Below are positions 1 to 12,838 of a stretch of DNA of 64,000 nt, piece after piece. The notes beneath the pieces were generated by a model. It saw nothing but the letters and a program-made list of their open reading frames with translations, was not told the DNA's origin and did not search any database. The position numbers were made by a program, and so were the translations under genes. Numbering within the stretch: the stretch's first letter is position 1; each line of letters starts with the position of its first letter. This stretch comes from Antilocapra americana (Eukaryota > Chordata > Mammalia > Artiodactyla > Antilocapridae), in contig ML662445.1 in the NCBI GenBank assembly GCA_007570785.1, forward strand, positions 2,111,365 through 2,175,364. The letters are read 5' to 3'.

Positions 1-562
1 CTGCAGCCATGAAATTAAAAGATGCTTACTCCTTGGAAGGAAAGTTATGACCAACCTAGACAGCATGTTAAAAAGCAGAGACATTACTTTGCCAACAAAG
101 GTCCATATAGTCAAAGCTATGGTTTTCCCAGTGGTCATGTATGGATGTGAGAGTTGGACTATAAAGAAAGCTGTGTCAAAGAATTGATGCTTTTGAACTG
201 TGGTGTTGGAGAAGACTCCTGAGAGTCCCTTAGACTGCAAGGAGATCCAACAAGTCCATCCTAAAGGAGATCAGTCCTGGGTGTTCATTGGAAGGACGGA
301 TGTTGAAGCTGAAACTCCAATACTTTGGCCATCTGATGCAAAGAGCCGACTCATTGGAAAAGACCCTGATGCTGGGAAAGATTGAGGATGGGAGGAGAAA
401 GGGATGACAGAGGATGAGATGGTTGGATGGCATCACCGATTCAGTGGACATGAGTTTGGATAAACTCCAGGAGTTGGTGATAGACACAGAAGTCTGGTGT
501 GCTGCAGTTTGTGGGGTTGCAAAGAGTTAGACACGACTGAGTGACTGAACTGAACTGAATTG
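1..562 (+). mobile_element. BovB (RTE) LINE 3' end, cut by window edge
   Basis: The C-terminal end of the BovB reverse transcriptase reading frame and its short 3' tail, finishing AGACACGACTGAGTGACTGA. Recognisable protein pieces are ESWTIKKAV and WVFIGRTDVEAETPILWP in shifted frames, so the frame is broken. It may extend left of the window. Confidence 0.92.
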
Positions 563-1107
563 GTCTTAGAGCCCAGCACTGTTTCCTTGGAAATCGGAAG
601 TCACAGGGGCCTTCTCTGCCTGGAGTCCTCGGGGTAACACACATACCCCATGAACAAAGTCACATCTACACTGACCTTCCCCCACCTTTGGAGCAGTTCC
701 TTGGAACTTCAGAGACACTGTCTCTTGGGTGTGTGTCCTCACTTTGCCCCAAACAAAACAACTCACAACTCTCACACAATGTGCTCTTTTTTTTATTTTT
801 TTTTCTTTTTTTCAGTAGACAGATCAAAATGCTAACAAGTGGTACCCCTGGAGATCTGAACACTGACATTTCTGATTTTTAATTGCAATATTCTACTGGA
901 CCCCTGCCCCAACACCCAGACAGGCCAGTATGTAAGAGGGAGAGTGAGGGGAGCACACAGCTGTGCTCCAGCCTCAGCACCGTGAACGCTGTGGCAGGAC
1001 AACGGTGGGTGCTGGTGTGTTCTGGTCCTTGCAGGATGCTGCGCCCCGCCCACTTCCGGTAAGTCTTTCTCACGGTCATGAGGTCATGATGATCAAGAAT
1101 GTCTCCA

Positions 1108-2870
1108 GGGAAGTACACCATGTTCATGGATTGGAAGAATCAATGTGGTGAAAATAAATATACTACCCAGAGCAATCTATAGATTCAATGCAATCCCTAT
1201 CAAGCTACCAATGGTATTTTTCAGAGAACTAGGACAAATAATTTCACAATTTGTATGGAAATACAAAAAAACCTCGAATAGCCAAAGCAATCTTGAGAAA
1301 GGAGAATGGAACTGGAGGAATCAACCTACCTGACTTCAGACTATGCTACAAAACTGCAGTCATCAAGACAGTATGATACTGGGACAAAGACAGAAATATA
1401 GATCAATGGAACAAAATAGAAAGCCCAGAGATAAATCCACGCATCTATGGACACCTTATCTTTGACAAAGGAGGCATGAATATACAATGGAGAAAAGACA
1501 ACCTCTTTAACAAGTGGTGCTGGGAAAACTGGACAGCCACTTGTAAAAGAATGAAACTAGAACACTTTCTAACACCATACACAAAACTTAACTCAAAATG
1601 GATCAAAGAACTAACCATAAGACCAGAAACTATAAAACTCCTAGAGGAAAACATAGGCAAAACACTCTCCGACATAAACCAAAGCGGGATCCTACATGAC
1701 CCACCTCCCAGAATATTGGAAATAAAAGCATGAATAAACAAATGGGACCTAATTAAAATTAAAAGCTTCTGCACAACAAAGGAAACTATAAGCAAGGTGA
1801 AAAGACAGCCTTCAGAATGGGATAAAATAATAGCCAATGAAGCAACGGACAAACAACTAATCTCAAAAATATACAAGCAACTCCTGCAGCTTCATTCTAG
1901 AAAAATAAACGACCCAATCAAAAAGTGGGCCAAAGAACTTAACAGACATTTCTCCAAAGAAGACATAAAAATGGCTAACAAACACATGAAAAGATGCTCA
2001 ACATAACTCATTTTCAGAGAAATGCAAATCAAAACCACAATGAGGTACCACTTTACACCAGTCAGAATGGCTGCAATCCAAAAATCTACAAGCAATAAAT
2101 GCTGGAGAGGATGTGGAGAAAAGGGAACCCTCTTACACTGTTGGTGGGAATGCAAACTAGTACAGCCACTATGGAAAACAGTGTGGAGATTACTTAAAAA
2201 ACTGCAAATAGACCTGCCATATGACCCAGCAATCCCACTGCTGGGCATACACACCAAGGAAACCAGAATTGAAAGAGACACGTGTACCCCAATGTTCATC
2301 GCTGCATTGTTTACAATAGCCAGGACATGGAAGCAACCTAGATGCCCATCAACTGATGAATTGATAAGAAAGCTGTGGTATATATACACAATGGAATATT
2401 ACTCAGCATTAAAAAAAAATTCATTTGAATCAGTTCTACTCAGGTGAATGGAACTGGAGCCTATTATCCAGAGTGAAGTAAGCCAAAAGGAAAAACAACA
2501 ATACAGTATACTAACACATATATATGGAATTTAGAAATATGGTAATTAGAACCCTGCATGCGAGACACCAAAAGGAATGCAGATGTATAGAACAGACTCC
2601 TGAACTCTGTGGAAGAGGGCAAGGGCGGGATGATATGGGAGAATGGCATTGAAACATGTTAATCATCATATGTGAAATCAATCGCCAGCCCAGGGTTGAT
2701 GCTCGGGGCTGGTGCACCAAGATGTCCCAGGCAGAGGGAATCGGGAGGGAAGAGGGAGGGGGCCTCTGGAGGGGGAGCGTATGTAAACCCATGGCAGTTT
2801 CATGTCATTGTATGGCAAAACCAACACAATAAAGAAAATTTAAAAAACAAAAACAAAAACAAAAACAAAA
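1108..2870 (+). mobile_element. L1 LINE, 5'-truncated, first copy of a composite
   Basis: Carries the C-terminal part of L1 ORF2 (reverse transcriptase protein; the [12 protein letters not shown] region near 2380-2430 is typical) and the 3' UTR, ending in an AATAAAGAAAA stretch and an (AAAAAC)n tail at about 2838-2870. The frame is broken by stops, so it is dead. A 13-bp candidate target-site duplication, AAGAATGTCTCCA, lies just before it (1095-1107). Confidence 0.93.
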
Positions 2871-2871
2871 A
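2838..2871. repeat. (AAAAAC)n tail between two L1 copies
   Basis: Four to five AAAAAC units forming the modified poly(A) tail of the first L1 copy. Confidence 0.85.
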
Positions 2872-4489
2872 ACCTAGAATAGCCAAAGCAATCTTGAGAA
2901 AGGAGAATGGAACTGGAGGAATCAACCTACCTGACTTCAGACTATGCTACAAAACTGCAGTCATCAAGACAGTGTGATACTGGCACAAAGACAGAAATAT
3001 AGATCAATGGAACAAAATAGAAAGCCCAGAGATAAATCCATGCACCTGTGGACATCTTATCTTTGACAAGGGAGGCAAGAATATACAATGGAGAAATGAA
3101 AATCTCTCTAACAAGTGGTGCTGGGAAAACTGGTCAACCACTTGTAGAAGAATGAAACTAGAACATTTTCTGACACCATACACAAAAGTAAACTCAAAAT
3201 GGATTAAAGATCTAAATGTAAAACCAGAAACTATAAAACTCCTAGAGGAAAACATAGGCAAAACACTCTCTGACATAAATCACAGCAGGATCCTCTATGA
3301 CCCACGTCCCAGAGTAATAGAAATAAAAGCAAAAATAAACAAATAAGACCTAATTAAACTTAAAAGCTTTGGCACAATGAAGGAAACGATAAGCAAGGTG
3401 AAAAGACAGCCTTCAGAATGGGAGAAAATAATAACAAATGAAGCAACGGACAAACAATTAATCTCAAAAATATGCAAGCAACTGATGCACTCAATACCAG
3501 AAAAGTAAACGACACAATCAAAAAATGGGCCAAAGAGCTCAACAGAGATTTCTCCAAAGAAGACATACAGTTGGCTAACAAACACATGAAAAGATGCTCA
3601 ACATCATTCATTATCAGAGAAATGCAAATCAAAACCACAATGAGGTACCATCTCACACCAATCAGAATGGCTGCTATCCAAAAGTCTACAAACAATAAAT
3701 GCAGGAGAGGGTGTGGAAAAAGGGAACCCTCTTACACTGTTGATGGAAATGCAAACTAGTACAGCCACTATGGAGAACAGTGTGGAGATTCCTTTAAAAA
3801 CTGAAAATAGAACTGCCATATGACTCAGCAATCCCACTGCTGGGCATACACACCGAGGAAACCAGAATTGAAAGACACATGTGTACCCCAATGTTCATGG
3901 CAGCACTGTTTACAATAGCCAGGACATGGAAGCAACCTAGATGTCCATTGGCAGACGAATGGATAAGAAAGCTGTGGTACATATACACAATGGAATATTA
4001 CTCAGCTATTAAAAAGAATGCATTTGAATCCATTCTAATGAGGTGGATGAAACTGGAGCCTATCATACAGAGTGAAGTAAGTCAGAAAGAAAAGCACTAA
4101 CACAGTATACTAACCCATATATGTGGAATTTAGAAAGATGGTAATGATGACCTTATGTGCGAGACAGCAAAAGAGACACAGATGTAAAGAACAGACTTTT
4201 GGACTCTGTAGGAGAAAGCGAAGGTGGGGTGATTTGAGAGAATAGCATTGAAACATGTATATTAACATATGTGAAACATATCACCAGTCCAGGTTCAATG
4301 CATGAGACAGGGTGCTCAGGGCTGGTGCACTGGGATGACCCTGAGGTATGGGATGGGGAGGGAGGTGGGAGGGGGGTTCAGGATGGGGGGACACATGTAC
4401 ACCCATGGCTGATTCATGTCAATGTATGGCAAAAACACTACAATATTGCAATTAGCTTCCAGTTAAAACAAATAAATTAATTTTAAAAA
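2871..4489 (+). mobile_element. L1 LINE, 5'-truncated, second copy in head-to-tail tandem
   Basis: Starts directly after the A-rich tail of the preceding L1, at the point that corresponds to about 1270 in that copy (CCTMGAATAGCCAAAGC). It again covers the ORF2 C-terminus and 3' UTR. Coding parts are very similar between copies, but the 3' UTRs clearly differ, so they belong to different L1 subfamilies. It is followed by AAGAATATCTCCA (4490-4502), matching the sequence before copy one with a single mismatch. Reading frames are disrupted. Confidence 0.93.
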
Positions 4490-5279
4490 AAGAATATCTC
4501 CATACTCTGACCTTCAAGTGCTCCCTGTATGGCACCCCCTCCCCAAGTGAAAAACATGAGAACCAACAACAGTAGAGAGAATACTGTCCTCTGAGAGAAG
4601 CCAGGCCTTCATCCTCTCACCTCCCAAGATGGATGAGATAAATGGCCCCGTGAAGCTGACCAGTGTTACACTGAATCAAGCAGAATCAGGAAGCTCTGAG
4701 TTCTCCACGGCACATGCTGCTTTGTCGTCTTCTCTTTCCACCAAATATCTTTCTTAGCACATTCTAAGTTCAACGAACCAGCGTGATGTTGGCCAGCCCA
4801 GCACCTCCCCTCCTTGGAGGGGAGTTTTGTCTCCCCTCTCTCTAGGAAGCCCATGATGATTGTGTGGATGTGAAGAAACTTTCTGGGGAAAATGACATTA
4901 ATCTCATAGCCTTAGCTCCTTGGGAAAAATAGTCTTTCTTCCTATTGATCCAAAAGTGCTTCAATATAAGAATTACCAAATCACCTTCTAGTAAATAAAA
5001 TGCATGCTAATAAGGCAGGTAGTTGTCCTGTGGCTGCTGTTGATTCTCCCAGAGAAGCAGGTCTCCTCTGGACATGTCAAGACCACCTATACACAGTGTC
5101 TGTGAGAACGGAGAGAAAGCCTGACATCACCAGGACCCAAGCAGCCCACCAGTGCCAAGAACCGACCCAAAGACAAGTCAAAAGGGCCAACCAGCAGAGA
5201 AACACAGCACTGCTAACGGTGTCTGATCTTCTAGGCAGATCTCATTCAGGAAATCAAGGAGCTGGCTGCAGTGAAGAGA

Positions 5280-5478
5280 GCGCACGTGCTAAGTCACTTA
5301 GTCATGTCCGACTCTGTAACCCCATGGTCTGTAGCCCGCCAGGCTCCTCTATCCATGGGGTTCTCCAAACCAGAAAACTGGAGTGGGTGACCAGGCCCTT
5401 CTCCAGGGGATCTTCCCAACCCAAGGATCAAACCCAGGTCTCCCACTGTGCAGGCAGATTCTGGTAGTAAAGAGGATA
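5280..5478 (-). mobile_element. Bov-tA-type SINE
   Basis: tRNA-Glu-derived ruminant SINE in reverse: begins GTGCTAAGTCACTTAGTCAT, has CCAGGCTCCTCTATCCATGG and ends with a diverged tRNA-like head. Confidence 0.88.
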
Positions 5479-6171
5479 CCCCTTTCATTGGAGACTTAGT
5501 GGTTGTGTGGTCCAACCATCTCTCTAGAAAGCTCTATGCTGGATGTAATTAATAAATCCCTGAACACACTTAATATTATCATTGTATTATATGAGTGATT
5601 AAATCCTGGAGTCCAGTTCAGTGTAGTCATACCACACTCTAGGAACAGGGTGGGTTAAAAAAAGGATGTCAACAGGCCTGGAGGTTAACCATCACAGGGT
5701 TGTCTTTTTTTTAACAGGAGAAAATAACCAAAGTCACACAGCTCAAGGGCGTCTAGAACCCAACTCATGTGCAGATCCCATGCTAGTCATTCTCTGGAAA
5801 CTGTAAGCTGGAAAGTCCTTCAAACTTGGCCTAAATTCTGTGCAGATAAGTGCAATCAGAAAGGCAGTGCAGCTTAGAAAGCCTGCATGTAAATGTGCAG
5901 CAAAACAATCTCAGTTGAGTGACAAGGACACAGACACGGTTCAGTTATAACTCTAGTTTCTAAAGCCTTTGGAAAAATGGGTGCCGGTGGGTGGCACCAT
6001 TAACTAAACCATGTACTCTACTCTGAGCATAAGACTTTATGTGCATGCATACACGCTGTGTTAAGGTAAAAATATTCTTTCCAGAAAGGAAATCTGAGAT
6101 AATAGTAAGTCATTTTATCCACTTATGCCAAATTTATGAAACCTATTTGGTTGTTTTTCTTTTAAACTACA

Positions 6172-6395
6172 GTGAATGAATGTATGTACTCAGTTGTGTC
6201 TGACTTTTTGTGACCCCTTGGAGTGTAACCTGCCAGGCCCCTCTGTCCATGGGATTCTCCAGGCAAGAATACTGGAGTGGGTTGCCATGTCCTCCTCCAG
6301 GGGATCTTCCTGACCCAGGGATTGAACCTGCATCTCGTGCATCTCCTGCATGGGCAGGCAGATTCTTTACCACTAGCACCACCTAGGAAGCCCAT
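6172..6395 (-). mobile_element. Bov-tA-type SINE, near full length
   Basis: Runs from TACTCAGTTGTGTCTGAC through GGGATTCTCCAGGCAAGAAT to the head CACCACCTAGGAAGCCC. Its tRNA-derived A/B-box end is at the high-coordinate side. Confidence 0.92.
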
Positions 6396-6721
6396 AAACT
6401 CTGATATCACACCATTATTAAGAACATGTCTATCATTAAGTTACTGAATAATTACCAAGTGGGTTGACATTTTCATTAAAGGAACAAGATCAGATTATTA
6501 TGCCTGCGACATTCATTTAATAAATATATTTAACTGACCTTTCATATGTGAAAATCCATGCCATTTTAAAATTTTGTTTATTTGGGAATTTCATAAAAGG
6601 AAAAGTGATGATTTTAAGCTCCAAATACTTCCAAGATACGTGAGAAAACAGGAAGTAAGACAGTATGTTATCAACTACATTAAAAATAAGTAACCAAAAC
6701 TATAGTTATTTCTGTTTTTAA

Positions 6722-6922
6722 TGGTGTTTAGTCACTGTCGTGTCTGACTCTTTGCGACCACTCCAGGTTCCTCAGTCCATGGGATTCCTCAAGCAAGAAT
6801 ACTGGAGTAGGTTGCCAAGCCCTCCTCCAGGGGATCTTCCTAACCCAGGGGTTGAACCCGCATCTCTTATGTCTCTTGCATTGACAGATGGGTTCTTTAC
6901 CAGTAGAGCTACCAGGGAAGCC
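6722..6922 (-). mobile_element. Bov-tA-type SINE
   Basis: From TTTAGTCACTGTCGTGTCTG to TACCAGGGAAGCC. It abuts a MER20-like DNA transposon at 6926, which it seems to have interrupted. Confidence 0.9.
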
Positions 6923-6925
6923 TGC

Positions 6926-7075
6926 AATCACCTGGAAGTGTTGTTAAAACACTGTTCCCACAGCCCCAGTTACTGACTCAAAAGGTTTGGGTGGGGCCCA
7001 AGAACTCGTGTTTCTAACGAGGTCCCTGGACAGGCTGATCCTCCTGCTTTGGGGACCTCACTTTGAGAAGCTCTG
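6926..7075 (+). mobile_element. MER20-like hAT DNA transposon remnant
   Basis: Non-autonomous hAT-type element: TCACCTGGAAGTGTTGTTAA, TTTGGGTGGGGCCCAAGAAC and the terminal TTTGAGAAGCTCTG. The 5' end is missing beside the SINE. Confidence 0.7.
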
Positions 7076-9107
7076 AGTCAGGGCCTCTGAGCAGCTCGCT
7101 TCGTAAAGAGGACCTCGGTGTGAAGGTGTGACCTCCACACACGGTGAGGACTCAGGTATTCTCTAAGCTCTCACCTCCCCAGAACCGCATCACCAGGAGC
7201 TCCTGATGGATGCTGATGCTCAGACCCGCCTCAGCTCTGCCAGCCCCAGTGTGTATGAAAGGAGCCCCCAGCTGACCCATGTGATCGCTGGGGTGAGCTG
7301 TGTGCCTTGTGAGCTCAGGATGAAGCCCTGGAGGGAGGTTCTTGCTGCTCTTGGTGAGGTTGGCCTCCCCTGAAGAACAGGGTGGCTAGCGGGGCGGTGA
7401 GTGGCCATCACGAGTGTCCGGACCTGCAAGGACTGGCCCTCCAAAGCCCGTCAGACGGCCTGGCAGAGGAGCCTGGAGGGGCCCCCCTGAGGGCGCCTGC
7501 CGGTCACATGCTCACGTCAGACCCTCCCTCGGTGCCGGCCCACCCCTGCAAGTCCCGCTGAAGGAGCTGGAGCGTGGGGACCCCAGCTTTCTCTTGATGC
7601 CTCTGGGGTTGATTAAATCCCCCTGAAGACCTCACCACAGGCCTTTGAAGACTACGCCCGACAGACTGTGCAATTCAAGTGGTGACCCTGCAGCTCACTC
7701 CAGCAGGGAGTGTCTAGCACAGGGACCTCACCTGACATGAAGCCTACAGGACCACGGGAACCAGAGCCCTGGCCCGACAACCCACAGAGCATGTCAGGAG
7801 ACCTGTGGGAGCCATGCTCTCCTCTCCTTCCCGACACATGCAGAGCCCTACTGGGCGCAGAGCCCCGTGGGGAAGGAAAGTGTCCTGAGACCCAGCGCTG
7901 CTGACCCTCTGAATGTCCACCTGCTCCCAACACCCCCTTCTTGAGGCCCCCTGACTGTAGGGACTCTGAGGAACCCAACTACTGGCTGGTGGCCTCCTGA
8001 GGGCCTGGAATGAAGCCCCAGGGCTCCAGGATGAGACTTCACATTTTGCAGGGGAAGGGGGAGGTGCATCGGACCAAGAGCCAAGTGTGGTCTCAGGGAT
8101 ACTTTTTCCCTTTTGTACTTTGTTTTGTTGAGTCACTAAACCACTCTGAATCCTAGCTCCTGATCTGAAAGACAAATGTCATATCCCTTTCTGCCAATAC
8201 ACTCTACTGAGAAACTCAAATTCCATCAAGACAGATCCCGCAGACGGGGCCACAGGAGTTGGGAAACCATAAGGGGTTCAGGCCAGGCCTCGTGAGCATC
8301 CGGTGAGGGGACCACCAGGCCCAAACCCATGGCTTTACTGGATCTGGCCACTGGGCCCTGCTTTTCCAACTTACAGAAGGAGACTTTGGAAATTGGTGCC
8401 TCCTTAAATCCTTTCTAGCTCTAGAATTCAATTAATTCTGTTCTGCCAAAATTAAGTGTCTGAGAGGCCATTGATGATTTAAATTGTTATTATCACTCTC
8501 ATGGCCATGTTAGCGGGCACTCTGGGATCCAGAGGTGTGATCAGATTTTTCATAGCAGAATCCCCCCACAGTATCTCCTGGGGACTGGGGTCTGAGCATC
8601 ATTAGCATTTTAATAGGAAGCTTGGTTGAAATCCATAGATCTCAGGACTCAGGGTGAGCTTCTCAGGGGTTCTCCTGGGCTCATGCTTGGGGAAGGTGCT
8701 CCAGGCTCCCACAGAGCAGACGACCTGCTGCCCAGGTCAATGTTGTCACTGGCACATCTCAGCCGTCCTGGGATCTGTCCTGCGGAGGCAGCATGAACCC
8801 CTGAGACTGGCCATGCTCCTGGTTGGTGACTCTGGAGCCCACCGCCCTGCCGGCATCATACCTGCCCTGGGAACCTGCGTCCTTGATGCTCCTAGTGCCC
8901 CAACCCCCAACCCCACTGGAATGCCATCCTTCTTCCAGACAAAAGCCCTGAGCATCCACGCTACTCCGTCCTCTCACCAAGCACACAGCTTGTCAGAGCA
9001 GAAGACCAGTCTTTCATCCCCTTCAAGAACAAGACCAAATACAGAACCACGTGGTGTCCAATGGCTTTCTGCTATGTTCTTGGTGGTATTTAGAAACTAA
9101 ACATGAT

Positions 9108-9300
9108 CTTAGGGGCTCAGTTTCTAAATAATACACCAGGTTCCATCCCTGGGTCAGGAAGATCCCCTGCCAAAGGAAATAGCAACCCACTCCAGTCCTC
9201 TTGCCTGGAGAATTCCATGCATAGAGGAGCCTGGTGGGCTACAGTCCATGGGGTCACCAAGAGTCAGACACGACTGATTGACTGACACTTTCACTTTTAA
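9108..9300 (+). mobile_element. Bov-tA-type SINE, diverged head
   Basis: The tRNA-like head is damaged (GGGGCTCAGTTTCTAAATAA), but the body from CCATCCCTGGGTCAGGAAGA to ACACGACTGATTGACTGACA is clear. Confidence 0.88.
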
Positions 9301-9777
9301 ACATGATCTTGTTTTCCATTTTCTTTGCATTTTTCATTCTCTCCAGACTCTGTTGCTTATTTTTCCTCTTGCTCTTCCTCTGCCTCTTTTATGAAATAAA
9401 ATCCCTGCCCCAACCCTCCACCAGACATTTTCTGTGTATGTATTGGATACATTTGCAGTTTGCCAGTGCCTGTCTGTGGTTAATCACAAAATTTACCAAA
9501 GAGCTATTTCATCACATTCATCAGTGAAGGACGGATGCTCCCACTGAGCTGATAAAATCATCTTAATCACGTCTGGTTGAGCATTCAGGCTTCCACCCAA
9601 GAAGCAGTCAGGATGTCTCACCTTGAGGAGCTGGTGAGGCAGCTTTGAGTAAATGGATTGCCTGTGTTCTGAAGGCACTGAAGAGCTGTTGGCTTGCTCA
9701 TCACAGAGTAGAATGTGGGGTAAAGGTGGCAGCCTGCACCGTGCTGGCCAGAGTAACTTTTACTGCTGTCATTTGTT

Positions 9778-9955
9778 TTCTTTTGTTTTTGGAATATGGT
9801 TGAGGTACAATGCTGTGTCAGCCTCAGGTGTTCAGCAAAGCCAATTCAGCTGTACATATTCATATCCCGTTGTCGCTCAGATTCCTCTTCCACATAGGTT
9901 ATTACAGAATATTGAGTAGTGTTCCCCATGCTGGTCGGCAGGTCCAGGCTGGAGA
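9778..9955 (-). mobile_element. L1 3'-end fragment
   Basis: Antisense L1 3' UTR: the stretch with ACAATGCTGTGTCAG, CAGGTGTTCAGCAAAG and GTTATTACAGAATATTGAG is a common ruminant L1 3' end read in reverse. Confidence 0.75.
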
Positions 9956-10249
9956 AAATCCAGGACTTTGAAGGCTTGAGTACGAGTGAGCATCCTTGCT
10001 CACCTGCCCGGGAGGGCAGGGGACAAGGCCTGGCCGTTTTGCAGAGGTTTGTCTGCGCCAGGTAGGGAGCCCCCTCTGAAGACACAGAGACCACCCGCAA
10101 TTCTGCTGTTACGGTGAAGTCGGGCGAATCCTCTGTGAGGCAGGACATCTAGTCTGTCCCTAACTTGCTGACGAGGTCACTTTGTCCCCTGGTGAACAAT
10201 CACCTCCAAACCACTAAAGAGAAAAGAAAAAAAGATTGGCCCAGATCAG

Positions 10250-10400
10250 AACGCAGGAGGGAAAGCCACACTCACCCGGCTCCCCGCTGCCCGCTCCCCG
10301 CGCCCAGACCCGAACCGGGAGGCGGGACTCGCTGTCCGGGAGCGGTTCCGCCGCCCTGCGGCCCTCCTTCTGAGTGACCGCCTCCTTGGAACTCAGGGTG
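10250..10400. promoter_or_regulatory. Short CpG-rich patch
   Basis: About 150 bp of GC-rich sequence with a high CpG count (for example GGCGGGACTCGC and GGTTCCGCCGCC) in an otherwise ordinary intergenic region about 30 kb downstream of GALR1. No coding gene was recognised around it. A minor promoter or methylation-free element is possible. Confidence 0.25.
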
Positions 10401-11203
10401 TCTCGGGATGAAGGTCTCTTAGGTCAGTGCCCAGGGATTCGGAAGGTCCCTAGGCCCACGCATGTGTTCTAGTTTCTTCTACAAAAACCGGGCTGTTGTT
10501 CTCACCCAATCTGTGGCCGTGTTTCCTCCCTCATGCAGGACTGTAGGGGTCAAGTTTACCTCCCCAGATGCCATGTCCCCAGCCCCTGGAGTATCTTCAG
10601 AAGAAAGCTGTGTCAGAGTAATGCCCACACAAGCGCTCCGGAGTGGTAACGGTGATGCCGGCGGTGTTAATTCCTGAGCTAGCGAATAGGACCGCTCCTC
10701 CATCTGTCCGCACCGGAAAGAGAAGCTTTCTACAGGGCAGCCCAGTAAAGATGTCAGTGGCCTGGAGCTCAGCACAGAATAGATCTAAGCTTACACGGTT
10801 CTGGTGGCCCAAAGGATCACACAGGAGCTGTCAGTGTAAGGAGTTACCCCCAGCAGGATGGATCTGTTACCCTCTCACAGTTGTCCTGAACGAGCATCAC
10901 GAAGCTGAAGGGAAGGCATCAGACGGCTGGTTCCTCCTCTGGGCACTTCCCTTTCCAGGGGCCGGAGACTGCCTGCATCTCTGGTCCACGGCCTCTGACC
11001 CCATCTTCAGAGCAAGGACCGCAGCATCTTCCAGACTCCCTCTCCATCTGCCCCCACAACCACGACCCCTTCTCTGTCTCTGCCCCTCCCCTGTTCGTTG
11101 TACAAGGGCTCTTGAGGCTCTACTGGGTCCCCATCATTATCCAGGATAATCTTCCCATTTAAGATCTTCCCATTTAAGATCTTTCATTTAATCACATATT
11201 TCC

Positions 11204-11400
11204 TTGTTTGCTTGCTTAGTCACTCAGTCATGTCCAACTCTTTGTGACCCCATGGACTGTGGCCCTCCAGGCTTCTCTATCCATAGGATTTCCCAGGCAA
11301 GAAAACTGAAGATCCAGGGGATCTTCCCAACCCAGGGACCAAACCTATGTCTCCTGTGTTGCAGGCGAATTTTTCACTGCTGAGCCACCTGGGAAGCCCA
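11204..11400 (-). mobile_element. Bov-tA-type SINE
   Basis: From GCTTAGTCACTCAGTCATG to GAGCCACCTGGGAAGCCC, with a small internal deletion after AAGAAAACTGAAG. Confidence 0.9.
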
Positions 11401-12045
11401 GTAATCACCTACAAGTACCCGTTTCCAGGGAAAACATCCCTACTCCCCATGCTGACAGCATTCCTGCTTATTCTCCTTCCAAAATGCCTCCCAATTACTA
11501 TGTCTTGGATTATCGCAAGAGCTGCTGATGAACTTCCCACTCTATTCTCCCTCCTCCAAGTCCTCCACCCTCCTCCCTATTCCTGGTTCCAAGTTACAAG
11601 TGTGACCCTGCAGGCAGCTTGCACAGAGGGGACTCATGCCGCCGGGCTCCCCTGGCCCCAGTCACTCCCTTATGCTCATTTTGCCTAGTGCTTACATATA
11701 TGTCTCCTCAATTAAATCATGAAGGGATCAACGGTAATTATGCTGAACAACCTTGGCTCAGCTACTCCCTTGGGAGAGACACTGGCTGAGTGTCACTTGG
11801 CACAGGATTCATGTTGGAACTCGGTGCCAAGAATCAGGCTCTGAGAAGTGATGGCCCCTTGTGGGGCATCTGTGCAGCTCCCAGTCCTCACCTCTGGGCC
11901 ATCCTCTCCCCCCAGCACTGCCCTGTGGTCTCCTCAGCATCAGGACGTCTAGGGCCTTCTGCCCCCAGAAGATATCAGGGCTGGGTCTGCACACACCTTT
12001 TCTAACTTAAAGCCTGAGTCATGCCATCCTGATTGAAGTATGGCC

Positions 12046-12420
12046 TCTAAAGATTTTTTACTTTCATTTTAGTTGTGACTATTTAAATCACAAAATTTAC
12101 ATTTTCTTGTGGTTTAAAAACAGTACAGGCATATTAAAAGAATGGTCAAAAGTTCCATCTACCTTTTCTTCATCTCTGTGACCCAACCCTGGAGATAATC
12201 ACTGTGGTCTATTTGAGAATTTATCTTTCTACATCATTTCTACATATTTCCAACTTGAACACAGCACCAAAATGCATTTCCAAGTATACTGTTCTGTTTA
12301 TCTGTGCATCGATTTTAATACAGACAATCCAATACTAAGAGTTTTTCATTCAAGCTGTTTCCGATGTTTTGCTGTCACAAATAATGTTGCAACGACTGTC
12401 AGGGAGCCTGCATCTCTCTG
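12046..12420. mobile_element. Probable ancient LINE remnant
   Basis: Includes TGTCACAAATAATGTTGCAA, a phrase often seen in old mammalian LINE relics, in an AT-rich, non-coding stretch. Family and strand not settled. Confidence 0.35.
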
Positions 12421-12611
12421 GGCAGCTGCTACTTCTGCAGGAGACTCCTGAAAGCACAGCTGATGGGTCAGAGAGGCAGAGGTTGCAGAGTCCACAGAGT
12501 TAAATGAATCTTCTTAAAGACCGTTTCAGTTCCTGCTCCCATAAACAATGTCTGTGTTTTCTCATATGCTTATCAATCTGATTCAAAATGCATTCCACTG
12601 TTTTTAAAATT

Positions 12612-12838
12612 TGCTGATGACTGGAGAGGTTGTGCAAGTGGTAAAGAAGCCACCTGGCAAGGCAGGAGAAATAAGAAATGAGGGTTCAATCCCTGGGTAG
12701 GGAAGATCCCCTGGAGGAGGGCATGGCAACCCACTGTAGTATTCTTGCTTGGTGACTCCCATGGACAGAGGAGCCTGGTGGGTTCCTCCGGTCCACAGGG
12801 TTGCAAAGAGTCAGACACAACTGAAGTGACTTAGCATG
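12612..12838 (+). mobile_element. Bov-tA-type SINE
   Basis: Diverged head (GTGGTAAAGAAGCCACCTGG), then GGGTAGGGAAGATCCCCTGG and end CACAACTGAAGTGACTTAGC. Confidence 0.88.

Larger units (their letters stand above)
4503..9107. other. Intergenic, no gene recognised
   Basis: Apart from the SINEs and MER20 piece listed, this is unique-looking non-coding sequence. The 7080-8700 part is moderately GC-rich with frames up to about 145 codons on both strands, none with a recognisable domain or paired splice sites. Confidence 0.7.

Noticed and set aside
1476..4100. Frames of 60-165 codons as cellular genes
   Set aside because: They are pieces of L1 ORF2 or its antisense, broken by stops.
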